Assembly (NCBI GenBank): GCA_903849645.1
Contig: CAINJJ010000031.1
Span: 1 to 64,000 of the forward strand
Reading direction: 5' to 3'
DNA from: an uncultured Acidobacteriaceae bacterium
GTDB taxonomy: Bacteria; Acidobacteriota; Terriglobia; Terriglobales; Acidobacteriaceae
Length of the DNA: 64,000 nucleotides
Of this stretch, positions 43,957 to 52,391 are shown piece after piece; positions within the stretch are counted from its first letter, which is position 1; every line of letters starts with the position of its first letter. The notes beneath the pieces are model-generated. The model searched no databases, was not told the DNA's origin, and was given only the letters and a program-made list of their open reading frames with translations. The position numbers and the translations under genes are program-made.

Positions 43957-45354
43957 ATGACCCAGGAGACCGCGGGGAACGGGCACGCCAAGCCGTTGAT
44001 TCTGATTGCCGGCGCCACCGGCTATGTGGGTGGGGAACTGCTCAAGACCCTGCTCGCCGCGGGCTACTCCGTGCGCTGCCTGGCGCGCCGTCCGGAGGCT
44101 CTCAGGGCCAACGGGCTCTCTGGCTTCGAGGTGGCAGCCGGCGATGTGCTGGATGCCCCAGCCGTGCAGGCGGCCATGACGGGCGTCGACACCGCCTATT
44201 ACCTGGTTCACTCGATGGGCTCGACCGAGTCGTTTGAGCAGCAGGACCGGGTGGCCGCTCTGAACTTCGCCAATGCCGCCCACCAGGCGGGTGTGCGGCG
44301 CATCCTCTACCTCGGCGGCCTAGGCCACGGCACAGACCAACTCTCCGCCCATCTGCGCAGCCGCCAGGAGGTGGGTGAACTGCTCGCCTCCACCGGGGTG
44401 TCCGTCATCGAATTCCGCGCCTCGGTCGTCATCGGCTCGGGCAGCCTGTCCTTTGAGATGATTCGCGCCCTGGTCGAGCGGCTGCCGGTCATGATTGCCC
44501 CCCGCTGGGTCTCGGTTGCGGCCCAGCCCATCGCCATTGCCGACTTGCTGGCGTACCTTGTTGCGGCGCTCGACCTGCCGCCTGGGGAAAGCGGGATCTA
44601 TGAAATCGGCGGCTCCGATCAGGTGTCCTATGGCGGCCTCATGCGGGAGTATGCGCGCCAGCGCGGACTCAGGCGGCTGGTGATTTCAGTGCCGTTCCTC
44701 ACCCCCCGGCTGTCCAGCCTGTGGCTCGGCCTGGTCACCCCGCTCTACGTCCGCGTGGGCCGCAAGCTCATCGACAGCATTCGCCATGCCACGGTGGTGG
44801 AGGACAACCGGGCGCTCCGCGTGTTCAACATCGTGCCGTGCGGCTACCGCGAAGCCATGGCGGCGGCCATCCGGGCCAGCAGCCGGCACCTCAAGACAGA
44901 TTCGAGGACCCTTCATGTCGAGGCTTCGCCGGCAGAGGCCTTCGCCCCGATTCGCCGCATTGGCGGCGCAACCGGCTGGTACTACGGCAACTGGCTGTGG
45001 CAGCTTCGCGGCCTGATGGATGTGGTGATTGGCGGGGTGGGGGTGCGGCGCGGCCGCCGTGACCCCGATCAGCTCCAGGTCGGAGACATCGTGGACTGCT
45101 GGCGCGTGGAGGCCTTCGACCCCGGTCGCCTACTTCGCCTCGCCGCGGAGATGAAGCTGCCCGGCAAGGCGTGGCTGGAGTTTGAAGTCAGCCCCGATGC
45201 CAACGGCTCCTCCATTCGCCAGACGGCCACCTTCGATCCAGTCGGCCTGCTCGGCCGCGCCTACTGGTACGCCGTGCTGCCCCTGCACGAGTTCGTCTTC
45301 AACGGCATGTTGCGGGGCATCGCCGCCGCCAGCCGCAACCGGAGCAAAAAGTAG
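43957..45354 (+). CDS. SDR-type NAD(P)-binding protein with DUF2867 domain
   Basis: 465 residues. The N-terminal extended SDR domain starts with AGATGYVGGELL and has YYLVHSMG and YLGGLG; the C-terminal DUF2867 domain covers about residues 310-460 (WYYGNWLWQLRGLMDVVIGG, DCWRVEAFDPGRLLRLAAEM). Proteins with this pairing are usually called NAD-dependent epimerase/complex-I assembly-like; the substrate is unknown. The ATG at 43957 has GGAGAAAGG just upstream. The 236 bases before it hold no gene. Confidence 0.85.
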   Translation: MTQETAGNGHAKPLILIAGATGYVGGELLKTLLAAGYSVRCLARRPEALRANGLSGFEVAAGDVLDAPAVQAAMTGVDTAYYLVHSMGSTESFEQQDRVAALNFANAAHQAGVRRILYLGGLGHGTDQLSAHLRSRQEVGELLASTGVSVIEFRASVVIGSGSLSFEMIRALVERLPVMIAPRWVSVAAQPIAIADLLAYLVAALDLPPGESGIYEIGGSDQVSYGGLMREYARQRGLRRLVISVPFLTPRLSSLWLGLVTPLYVRVGRKLIDSIRHATVVEDNRALRVFNIVPCGYREAMAAAIRASSRHLKTDSRTLHVEASPAEAFAPIRRIGGATGWYYGNWLWQLRGLMDVVIGGVGVRRGRRDPDQLQVGDIVDCWRVEAFDPGRLLRLAAEMKLPGKAWLEFEVSPDANGSSIRQTATFDPVGLLGRAYWYAVLPLHEFVFNGMLRGIAAASRNRSKK

Positions 45355-45404
45355 CCCGGCTTTTTGCAATGCCTCCGCCGCGGAGTTTCAGTTAGGCTGA
45401 AAAC

Positions 45405-45677
45405 ATGAACATCTTTGACGAGAAACGGACGGAACTGGAGCGGCACGAGTTCATGATGGGGGTCGAGCGCGGCCGCCTTGCCGTGGCCCTGGACCTGCTG
45501 ACCGATTCGCTGGCCATGGTCGGCCAGCACGGAGTCTACTGCGCCTCCACCCGCAATCCCTCCAAGCCCGCCCTTGACCTGCAGGCGGTTCTCGCCGGCA
45601 TCGAGGGCGCCAAGGCTCTCATCCAGTCCGTGATGGAAGAACTGCGCGCCCAGCGTGAGGCGGTCCGTGAGCCCTGA
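45405..45677 (+). CDS. Small helical protein of unknown function
   Basis: 90 residues, predicted mostly helical, with one central PALDLQAVLAGIEGAKALIQ segment. No known domain is recognised and the ribosome site is weak. It lies between the DUF2867 gene and the tRNA on the same strand. Codon use looks like that of its neighbours, with high G+C at third positions. Confidence 0.6.
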   Translation: MNIFDEKRTELERHEFMMGVERGRLAVALDLLTDSLAMVGQHGVYCASTRNPSKPALDLQAVLAGIEGAKALIQSVMEELRAQREAVREP

Positions 45678-45735
45678 GAGCCGCCGGCCGCTCATTTCAC
45701 GCCCCGAAGTCCAAAGTGCGGTATGCTGGTAGAGC

Positions 45736-45812
45736 GCGCCCGTAGCTCAGCTGGATAGAGCGAACGCCTCCGGAGCGTTAGGTCGGGAGTTCGAATCTCT
45801 CCGGGCGCACCA
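45736..45812 (+). tRNA. tRNA-Arg (anticodon CCG)
   Basis: A complete cloverleaf of 77 bases: acceptor GCGCCCG pairs with CGGGCGC, D arm GCTC-GAGC, anticodon stem AACGC-GCGTT with loop CTCCGGA, so anticodon CCG reading CGG, T arm GGGAG-CTCTC with TTCGAAT, and an encoded CCA end. No second copy of its 3' end was found in the window, so there is no sign of use as an integration site. Confidence 0.97.
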
Positions 45813-45901
45813 TACACTCCTCCTGTTGTATCCTTCCCTTGTTTCACGGTCCCTCTTCCCCAGATCCGCATTCATCTCAAATCCCCCCAAGGTGAGGAAC
45901 C

Positions 45902-46441
45902 ATGGCTGACTGGAATACCGCCTACAACTGGATGATGGACAACGAGGATGCGCCGCGGGCCTGCAAGCAGGTTCCCGACGCGCCCCCCACTGGATTTACG
46001 GGCGCCTGCTACGCCATCAGCGGCATCAACTCCGCGGTCTTTGCCGCCGAATTTTCGGCCATCGCGGCCGTTGACCAGTCCCACCGCGAGCCGCTCGTGC
46101 AACAGTTCTACCAGAATCACTTCTGGAACAACTGGTACGCCCAGGTCAACTCCGACGATGTCTGCAAGCGGGTCTTCGACTTTGCCGTGAACGGAGGCAC
46201 TGGAGCCTCCGTCAAGTGCCTGCAGGAGGCTGTCAACAGCCTGGCCCCCGCCGGCGCTCCACAGCTCAAGGAAGACGGCGGCTGGGGCCCCATGACCCTG
46301 GCGGCGGTCAACGCCGCGGATGGCGCCGCCCTGCTGGCAGCCTTCAAGGCCAAGCGGGCGGCCTACTACCATGCGATCGTAGCCAAGAACCCAGCCAAGG
46401 CGGAATACCTCGATGCCTGGCTGGCCCGCGCCGCAAAATAG
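45902..46441 (+). CDS. GH108-like muramidase with peptidoglycan-binding domain
   Basis: 179 residues. The N-terminal part (AYNWMMDNEDAPRAC) has the helix and acidic residue (E15) placed like the catalytic glutamate of glycoside hydrolase family 108. VFDFAVNGG and CLQEAVN, then EDGGWGPMTLAAVNA, match the following conserved segments and the PG_binding_3 domain. Such lysozyme-like enzymes occur in phages and in secretion systems. No signal peptide is present. It lies just downstream of the tRNA without other phage genes. AAGGTGAGG precedes the ATG. Confidence 0.75.
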   Translation: MADWNTAYNWMMDNEDAPRACKQVPDAPPTGFTGACYAISGINSAVFAAEFSAIAAVDQSHREPLVQQFYQNHFWNNWYAQVNSDDVCKRVFDFAVNGGTGASVKCLQEAVNSLAPAGAPQLKEDGGWGPMTLAAVNAADGAALLAAFKAKRAAYYHAIVAKNPAKAEYLDAWLARAAK

Positions 46442-46543
46442 AACCTCTCCAGGGCATCCGGCCCCGCTGGTGCGCGGCCGGGGGCGGTTATCCTGAACTT
46501 GCGGCCGGGGAACCACTTGAAGCCCGGCCCGGACAAGGTTCAA

Positions 46544-47359
46544 ATGCACCCCAACTTCGCTTTTTCCGCCCGCCAGATACTCTGGGTTCTCACCTTTTCA
46601 TCGCAATTGGTCCTGCTCGTGGTCCTGCTGGGCCGCGACCGCGCGCGCCGCTATCCCTGGTTCACGGCCTCCATTGCGTTGTTTGCCTTGCGCCTCCTGG
46701 CCGAGGATCTGCTCGCAGGGCGCATGGCGCCCCTGCCCTTGCAGGAGATCCTCCTCACCCTTGCCGACCTCGCGGCCATCGTTTCTTTGCTGGTGGTCAT
46801 TGAGGTCGCCCGCCGGGCCTTTGAGGGCGCCAGGCGCTCCCTGTGGGTTGTGAATGCAGCCGGCCTGGCCGCGGTGGCCGGCGTGCTGGTCTTCCTTTGG
46901 GGCCCCTGGCCGGCGGCCAAGGAACTGGCCATGGACTCCACCCTTGGCGTGCTCCGCGTGATGCAGTTCTCGGCGCAAAAGCTGGACACCTTCGTGGACC
47001 TGCTCACGGTCGGGCTCGGTCTTGCCGTCATCCTCTTTGGCCGCCGCTTCAAGGCAGGCTGGGGAACCCACAATCAGAAGATCGCCATCGGACTCTCGAC
47101 CATCTCCGTGGCCTGGATCGCCATCCAGCGCTCCTGGCAGTTGGTCGCCCAGTCCGTGCATCCCAGCACCCAGCAGGAGTACGAGCGCCTCATGGCCCTC
47201 GGAGGCAAGCTCGTCAACGCCAACAAGGTGGTCTATATCGGCGTTCTGCTCTGGTGGATCATCTGGCTCTGGATCGACGAACACGGCAAAACTGCGGCCA
47301 ATCTTGAGTTAACGGAAGAAATCCCCGCCGACTCAGCGCAGAACCCACCAGAAGACTAA
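46544..47359 (+). CDS. Multi-pass membrane protein of unknown function
   Basis: 271 residues with about seven hydrophobic segments and a short acidic C-terminal tail. A basic loop follows the first segment (GRDRARRYPW). I recognise no named family. AAGG lies upstream of the ATG at 46544, while an in-frame TTG at 46499 has weaker support. A hairpin terminator follows at 47362-47381. Confidence 0.72.
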   Translation: MHPNFAFSARQILWVLTFSSQLVLLVVLLGRDRARRYPWFTASIALFALRLLAEDLLAGRMAPLPLQEILLTLADLAAIVSLLVVIEVARRAFEGARRSLWVVNAAGLAAVAGVLVFLWGPWPAAKELAMDSTLGVLRVMQFSAQKLDTFVDLLTVGLGLAVILFGRRFKAGWGTHNQKIAIGLSTISVAWIAIQRSWQLVAQSVHPSTQQEYERLMALGGKLVNANKVVYIGVLLWWIIWLWIDEHGKTAANLELTEEIPADSAQNPPED

Positions 47360-47361
47360 AA

Positions 47362-47381
47362 GGGCGGCCTAACCGCCGCCC
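47362..47381 (+). terminator. Hairpin after the membrane-protein gene
   Basis: GGGCGGC-ctaacc-GCCGCCC is a perfect 7-bp stem directly after the stop at 47359. There is no T-tract on the plus strand, so it may act only partly. The minus-strand msrA converges on it. Confidence 0.6.
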
Positions 47382-47431
47382 CAGTCCCTCGTCCCTATTG
47401 CCTATTGCCTGGCCCCTGGTCCCTGCCTCTT

Positions 47432-47911
47432 TCAAATATGGCAGCTCGCCTGCCCGCGCTTGGCCAGGTACTGCTGGTGATACTCTTCCGCCCGCCAGAA
47501 GGTGCGCGCCGGCTCGACTTTGGTCACAATCCGCTTGGGCTTGAACCGTCCCTCGGCCGTCAGTTGCTCAATCTTCGCCAGAGCCTGCGCCTCCTGCTCC
47601 GGAGAGTGGAAGAAGATCGCCGACCGGTATTGCGTGCCCCAGTCCGGACCCTGGCGGTTCAGCGTTGTGGGGTCGTGCAGGGCAAAAAAGGCGTCCAGCA
47701 GGCGCTCAAAGCTCACCACCGCCGGGGCAAAGTCCAGCTCCACCACCTCGGCGTGGCCTGTCGAGTCCGTGCAGACATCCTTGTAGGTGGGCCGGTCCAG
47801 TTGTCCGCCCTCATAGCCCACGGCCGTCGCCGTCACGCCCGGAATGGCCGCGAAGGCCGCCTCCACTCCCCAGAAACATCCCGCTCCGAAAGTTGCTTTC
47901 TCAATGCTCAT
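47432..47911 (-). CDS. msrA: Peptide methionine-(S)-S-oxide reductase MsrA, cytosolic
   Basis: 159 residues with no leader. The catalytic cysteine is C12 in GAGCFWG; GYEGGQL, STGHAEVVE, LNRQGPDWGTQYRS and WRAEEYHQQY are conserved, and a late cysteine in ASCHI may be the recycling residue. This is the second MsrA in the window; unlike the one at 11357-12040 it has no signal peptide and should repair cytosolic proteins. The ribosome site is weak. Confidence 0.95.
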   Translation of the reverse strand: MSIEKATFGAGCFWGVEAAFAAIPGVTATAVGYEGGQLDRPTYKDVCTDSTGHAEVVELDFAPAVVSFERLLDAFFALHDPTTLNRQGPDWGTQYRSAIFFHSPEQEAQALAKIEQLTAEGRFKPKRIVTKVEPARTFWRAEEYHQQYLAKRGQASCHI

Positions 47912-48034
47912 GCACCATCAGATGCGCGGGCGCGGCACAAGGTAACAGGATTCGCGGCAACTTCCCGCTGCGGATTTGAGCCTTTGATGGCCCAGACGCT
48001 CCATGCTACGATTCGTGGCGTCGAGGTGATGAGC

Positions 48035-48571
48035 ATGGCCGACCGGACCGAGGAAATCCGAAGGCACAACAAAAGGATGGCCGCCGAAGAGAAAAAGGAA
48101 TCAACCGACTTCGAAAGGGAAGGGAAGGCCTTTTATCGGGCCCAAGGTAAAACGATTCTTAGTTGGGGCGCGGAACGGCACCTCGAAGTCTTTGACGTGC
48201 CGCTCGAAGAGAAGGCCGCGGATTTTGTTGTGAGCGATGGGCCGCACTCGATCATCGTCTCTGAGGCCAAAGGCGCTGACATTGCCAAAGCGCTAGAGCA
48301 ACTCAAGAACCTGGCCACTTATGTTCAACGCAAGGAACCGCATAAGCAAATCGAGTTCCATATTCTGCTGCGCGCGGGAACAAACCCGGACAACCTTGCT
48401 CCCGCGATCAACCAGCCAGCGAGTTACCGCGCAAGATCGACCAACTACACCGTGCTCCGGAAGACGAGGTACGTCCTCACCAACGGCGCAGACGTGCCGA
48501 TTCGGATAGCGCTCAATTCCCATGAGGCTCCCGCCAGGGTGTTCGCTTTTATCGGTCCAAGATCAGCATAG
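48035..48571 (+). CDS. Possible PD-(D/E)XK-fold protein, otherwise unknown
   Basis: 178 residues, soluble. The segment ADFVV...SIIVSEAKG places an aspartate (D63), then E77 and K79 (E-x-K) at the ends of two predicted strands, the pattern of the PD-(D/E)XK nuclease superfamily. A basic Glu/Lys-rich N-terminal helix precedes it. I find no closer family. The ATG at 48035 is eight bases after GAGG; 48029 is possible. The gene is AT-richer than its surroundings, which hints at transfer. The long frame upstream overlaps msrA and is not coding. Confidence 0.6.
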   Translation: MADRTEEIRRHNKRMAAEEKKESTDFEREGKAFYRAQGKTILSWGAERHLEVFDVPLEEKAADFVVSDGPHSIIVSEAKGADIAKALEQLKNLATYVQRKEPHKQIEFHILLRAGTNPDNLAPAINQPASYRARSTNYTVLRKTRYVLTNGADVPIRIALNSHEAPARVFAFIGPRSA

Positions 48572-48701
48572 TGACCCTTCCGATAGCTGTGTTCGAGTCA
48601 TCCACCTGCGCCGCGGCTTGATCTGTGGCTCCGGGTGCCCCCGGCCGGATTTCAAACCCCGGCCTCCTTGCTCGCAGACAATCGATGGTGAACGAAAAAC
48701 A

Positions 48702-48728
48702 GCCCCACCCGCCATGAGCGGATGGGGC
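48702..48728 (-). terminator. Terminator after rluB
   Basis: On the minus strand GCCCCATCCGC pairs with GCGGGTGGGGC (one G-U pair) around a five-base loop, followed by TGTTTTTCG. It sits 15 bases past the rluB stop. The 171 bases between this gene and the upstream plus-strand gene contain nothing else recognisable. Confidence 0.85.
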
Positions 48729-48742
48729 ACTTTCTTTCCTAC

Positions 48743-51220
48743 TTAGCCGCGCTTCTTGCCCCCGGGCTTGCCGCCGGTGCGCTTGGGACCGCTGGACTTG
48801 CCCTTGAACCCCGACTTTGCAGCTCCGCCGGGCTTGGAATAGCCGCCAGACTTGGGCTTGGACCGCGAACCGGAGGCCGGTTTGCCGCCAAAGCTCGGTT
48901 TGGGCTTCCAGCCGGTTCCCGTCTTGCGATCAGCGCGCGAGGTGGACGGGGAAAACGGCTTGGCCTTGGTGGGGCGATAGTCCGAGACCGGCTCGCTCCG
49001 CGGGGCAGCGGGCCTGGCCGGCCGCGGCTTGAACGAGCCCTCGCCCTCTTCGCGGCGGAAGCTCCGCTTGGGCGGACCGCCGGGCTTGCTGTCATAGGAG
49101 CGCTTGGCGCCGTAGCTGGGCCGGGAGTCCGAACCCGAGCGGGGAGCTGAACCGGACCGCGATCCGGACCCTGCGCCGTAGCTCCGCCCGGCCGGCTTGC
49201 CCGGCTTGCTGCTGGGCCGCGCTCCACCCGCGCGGGGCTTGCCGCTGGAGGTGGTGAAGGGCCGCGCCAGTCCGCCTTCGCCGCGGAAGGGCTTGGCTTC
49301 GCCGGAAGCCGGGGCCGGCGGACGCGTCGAGCTGGACCGTCCCGTATAAGGGCGATCCGACCCGGTGCGCCCGGTGCCCGAACGGCCTGAGCTTGGTCGG
49401 TTTGAGCTGGGCCGGCTTGAACCCGGGCCCCTTGAACTCGACCGGTCCCCTTCCGAGCTGCTGGGCCGGGGGCGATCCACATAGGGCCGTGGCGTTGAGG
49501 GCCGGCTGGGACGCTCGTCCGGTGAAACCGCCTCAATGTGCAGGATCGAAGGCTTGCGGGGCGGATCGTCGAAGTCGTCGTCGTCGCGTCGCGGCGCCGG
49601 GGGGCGTCCAACCGGAGGCCGCTTGTAGGCCGGCCATTGCTGGCCTTCCGGTTTTTTCCAGGCGGGCTTGTCCCCGCTCGGCCTGCCCGTTGGGCGGGAA
49701 CCGAATGTCTTGCCCGCGGACGGCTTCGCTCCGTAGGTGCGGCCTGCGGAGGGCTTGTCTGGGTAGCTCTTGCCCGCGGGGCGCTCTTCGCCGCCTGCGC
49801 CTGCCGCAAAGCGCGGCGAGGGCCGTGCCGGCCGGTCGTCCTTCTTCCATGCCGGGCGGGCTGCCGGGCGCTCCTCGCCACGGGCGTCGGGCCGCGTTGA
49901 GGGCCGTGCCGTGGGCCGTGCGGAGCCGAACTTTCCCGGAGCCGCGCCAGTGCGCCGCGGGCGCGCGTCGTTGCGCTCCCCAGCCACCCGGAAGGGCTTG
50001 CCGGGCGCCGCGCCAAAGGTCTTCCTGGGTCGAATCTCGGGGGTTGCTTCCCCCTCTGCCGGGCGCTCCACAAAGGGCTGCGCAGGCTTGGGACGGCTCG
50101 GCTTGGGGGCCACCGTGGGCAGTTGCGCCGCGTCGGCCCGGTCTCGCCGCCTTACTTCCTTTGACTTTGGCGTCTTCTTCTTGCCTTCCGCCGCCAGCCG
50201 CAGGGCCGTCAGCTCGTCCGGCTCCAGCTCGCGCAGGTTGCCCGGCTCCTGGTCCAGCACCAGAGGTCCGTAGCCGATGCGGCGAATCTTCTCCACAAAG
50301 TGGCCGACCTCCTCGAACATCTTGCGCAGTTCGCGGTTGCGGCCCTCAATCAGCACCACTTCATACCACGGATTGTCGCCCTGCCGGACCTGCCTGATCC
50401 GGGCCGGCGAGGTCTTCACGCGGCTCGTGCCCGGCTTGCCCCGCTCAATCGACACTCCTCCGCGCAGCACGTCGAGTTCATCCTCGGTCGGCTGCCCGGC
50501 CACCTTCACCAGGTAGGTCTTTTCCACTCCCGACGAGGCCTTGGTCAGCCGGTTGGCCAGCTCGCCGTCGTTGGTCACCAGCAGCAGGCCCTCGCTCATG
50601 TAGTCCAGGCGGCCCACCGGGTAGAGCCGTTCCTTCATCTTCTCGAAGAACTGCATCACCGTCGGCCGGCCCTCGGGATCCTTCACCGTGGTCACGAAGC
50701 CTCTGGGCTTGTTCAGGACAAAGTAGCGGATGCGCTCGGCCCCCTGCAGCAGCTTGCCGTCCACGCGGATATGGTCGCGCCCGGCGTCGGCCTTGGTGCC
50801 CAGCTCGGTGATGGTCTTGCCGTTGATCTGCACACGGCCCTGCTCGATCAGCTCCTCGGCGCGGCGGCGGCTGGCCACTCCGGCCTTGGCCAGAATCTTT
50901 TGCAGCCGCTCCAGCTTGGCCGGTGGCCTGGGCTTCTTGTCCGCTTCGGCGTCTTCGTCGTCGTCCTCGGAGTCGTCCTCGGACTCCGGCTCAGGGCCAT
51001 CTTCGGCCTCCACCTCGGTCTCCGCCTCGATTTCGGCCTCTTCCTCGGCCTCGTCTTCTTCTTCGGCTTCCTCTGCCGCCAGCTCTTCTTCTGCCGCGTC
51101 TTCCAGCTCCGCTTGGGCCGCGTCTTCCTGTTCCACTTCGGCGGTGATCTTCAGTTCTGCTTCGTTCGATTCAGGTGCGAGGCCGTCGGTCACGTCGGGC
51201 TCATGGTTCTCATTTGTCAT
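48743..51220 (-). CDS. rluB: Pseudouridine synthase RluB with acidic head and long basic tail
   Basis: 825 residues; typical RluB is 250-300. Residues 1-100 are almost all Glu, Asp and Ala. The S4 domain (LERLQKILAKAGVASRRRAE, about 103-165) and the RsuA-type synthase domain follow with the catalytic Asp in VGRLDYMSEGLLL and IEGRNRELRKMFEEVG. From about 350 to the end lie some 475 residues rich in Arg, Lys, Pro, Ser and Gly with no domain. It modifies a uridine of 23S rRNA. The start at 51220 overlaps the scpB stop by 11 bases. Confidence 0.93.
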   Translation of the reverse strand: MTNENHEPDVTDGLAPESNEAELKITAEVEQEDAAQAELEDAAEEELAAEEAEEEDEAEEEAEIEAETEVEAEDGPEPESEDDSEDDDEDAEADKKPRPPAKLERLQKILAKAGVASRRRAEELIEQGRVQINGKTITELGTKADAGRDHIRVDGKLLQGAERIRYFVLNKPRGFVTTVKDPEGRPTVMQFFEKMKERLYPVGRLDYMSEGLLLVTNDGELANRLTKASSGVEKTYLVKVAGQPTEDELDVLRGGVSIERGKPGTSRVKTSPARIRQVRQGDNPWYEVVLIEGRNRELRKMFEEVGHFVEKIRRIGYGPLVLDQEPGNLRELEPDELTALRLAAEGKKKTPKSKEVRRRDRADAAQLPTVAPKPSRPKPAQPFVERPAEGEATPEIRPRKTFGAAPGKPFRVAGERNDARPRRTGAAPGKFGSARPTARPSTRPDARGEERPAARPAWKKDDRPARPSPRFAAGAGGEERPAGKSYPDKPSAGRTYGAKPSAGKTFGSRPTGRPSGDKPAWKKPEGQQWPAYKRPPVGRPPAPRRDDDDFDDPPRKPSILHIEAVSPDERPSRPSTPRPYVDRPRPSSSEGDRSSSRGPGSSRPSSNRPSSGRSGTGRTGSDRPYTGRSSSTRPPAPASGEAKPFRGEGGLARPFTTSSGKPRAGGARPSSKPGKPAGRSYGAGSGSRSGSAPRSGSDSRPSYGAKRSYDSKPGGPPKRSFRREEGEGSFKPRPARPAAPRSEPVSDYRPTKAKPFSPSTSRADRKTGTGWKPKPSFGGKPASGSRSKPKSGGYSKPGGAAKSGFKGKSSGPKRTGGKPGGKKRG

Positions 51221-52256
51221 GAGGAGTGTTCTCTGTTTCTGCCGGCTCCTGGTGGGGAGGCGAAGCGGGCGCGGCCTCTGCGGGGGTTGATTCCGCATCA
51301 ATTGCCGGTGATGAGGCGGCCTGATCTTGGTGTGCCGGTACTTGGCTTTCGGTCGTCTCGGGCGAGTCTTCCATCTCTTCGCTTGCCGACTCGTCAAACT
51401 CCGGGCCAAAGGCGGGATTGACCGTCAGCGACGGCTCCCCCTGCCTCTCCGGTTCAGGCTCGTCCAGCTCGCTGGCGGCCAGTTTCTCAAACTCTTCCAT
51501 TGAAGGCAGTTCGGTAACGTCCTTCAGTCCAAAGCGCAGCAGGAACTCGCGCGTGGTCTTGTACAAGATCGGCCGGCCGATCACCGGCTTTCGTCCCGCC
51601 GTGGCAATCAGCTTGCGCGCCAGCAGCGAGCCGAAGACGCCGCCCGAATCCACGCCGCGAATCTCGTTCACCTCGGGCGCGGTTACCGGCTGCTTGTAGG
51701 CGATCACCGCCAGCGTCTCCAGCGCCGGCAGCGACAGCCGCAGCGCCGGCTTGAGGCTCTTCACAAACTGCCGCACCGCGTCGTGGCACTCCGGCTTGGT
51801 GGCCATGCGATACCCGCCGGCGATCTCGCGAATCTCCACGCCCCGGTCGTCGCTGGCGTAGTCGGCGATCAATTCGTCCAGAATCTGGCGGAGAATGCCC
51901 CGCACATCGCGGTCGCGCACCCGCGCCAGCCGCCGCGCCTCGGCCTCGGCGGCGGCGGTCTCATCCGGGGTCGGTTCTTCTTCCGCGGCGTCCGCAGGGG
52001 CCGCTTCCGGCTCGGCTGCCGCGGCATCCGCCTCGAGAAGGGCCGTCTCCGGCTCCTGGTAGGCAAACTCCTCGTTGACCAACATGAGCCGCACCGCTTG
52101 CGGCTCCTCGCCGCCTGCGGCTTCGGCCGCGGACGCGGCCTCCTGCTCCGCCTTCCACTCAAGGGCGTCGGCGGCAAAAAGGGCGGCGAGCTGGGCCAGG
52201 GTCACTGGCTCTTCCGCTGCGTAAATGACTGCTTCGAGCTTGGCTTTTAGACTCAT
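51210..52256 (-). CDS. scpB: Segregation and condensation protein ScpB, extended
   Basis: 348 residues; typical ScpB is about 190-230. The two winged-helix domains are split by an Ala/Glu-rich insert (about residues 35-110); the second has LSLPALETLAVIAYKQPVTA, VNEIRGVDSGGVFGSLLARK and GRPILYKTTREFLLRFGL. A further 90 residues of Glu/Pro/Ala-rich tail follow. It joins ScpA and SMC in chromosome condensation. Here scpA is not adjacent: two phosphate permease genes lie between them. Confidence 0.93.
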   Translation of the reverse strand: MSLKAKLEAVIYAAEEPVTLAQLAALFAADALEWKAEQEAASAAEAAGGEEPQAVRLMLVNEEFAYQEPETALLEADAAAAEPEAAPADAAEEEPTPDETAAAEAEARRLARVRDRDVRGILRQILDELIADYASDDRGVEIREIAGGYRMATKPECHDAVRQFVKSLKPALRLSLPALETLAVIAYKQPVTAPEVNEIRGVDSGGVFGSLLARKLIATAGRKPVIGRPILYKTTREFLLRFGLKDVTELPSMEEFEKLAASELDEPEPERQGEPSLTVNPAFGPEFDESASEEMEDSPETTESQVPAHQDQAASSPAIDAESTPAEAAPASPPHQEPAETENTPHDK

Positions 52257-52343
52257 TCTGCAATAGGTACCTCAAGTATGGTACCGGAAGTGGAGTCCAG
52301 GTGCGCGTTCATTGCGGTCCGCGGGCCCACAGAGCCGCAAAAA

Positions 52344-52367
52344 GGGCGTCCGGCACGCCGGACGCCC
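52344..52367 (-). terminator. Terminator after the first phosphate permease gene
   Basis: GGGCGTCCGGC-ac-GCCGGACGCCC is a perfect 11-bp stem, followed on the minus strand by TTTTTGCGGC. It lies 25 bases beyond the stop at 52392. Its sequence is nearly the same as that of the terminator at 54170-54203. Confidence 0.88.
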
Positions 52368-52391
52368 GAAGTGGCCAGGAGGGGCCGTGCG

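Noticed and set aside
45736..46441. tRNA-Arg with a phage-type muramidase next to it as a possible integrated element
   Set aside because: No integrase, no second copy of the tRNA 3' end and no other phage genes were seen within several kilobases.
51220..51409. An N-terminal extension of rluB up to 51409
   Set aside because: It would overlap scpB by 200 bases in another frame and gives a basic, featureless sequence without a ribosome site. The start at 51220 is preferred.
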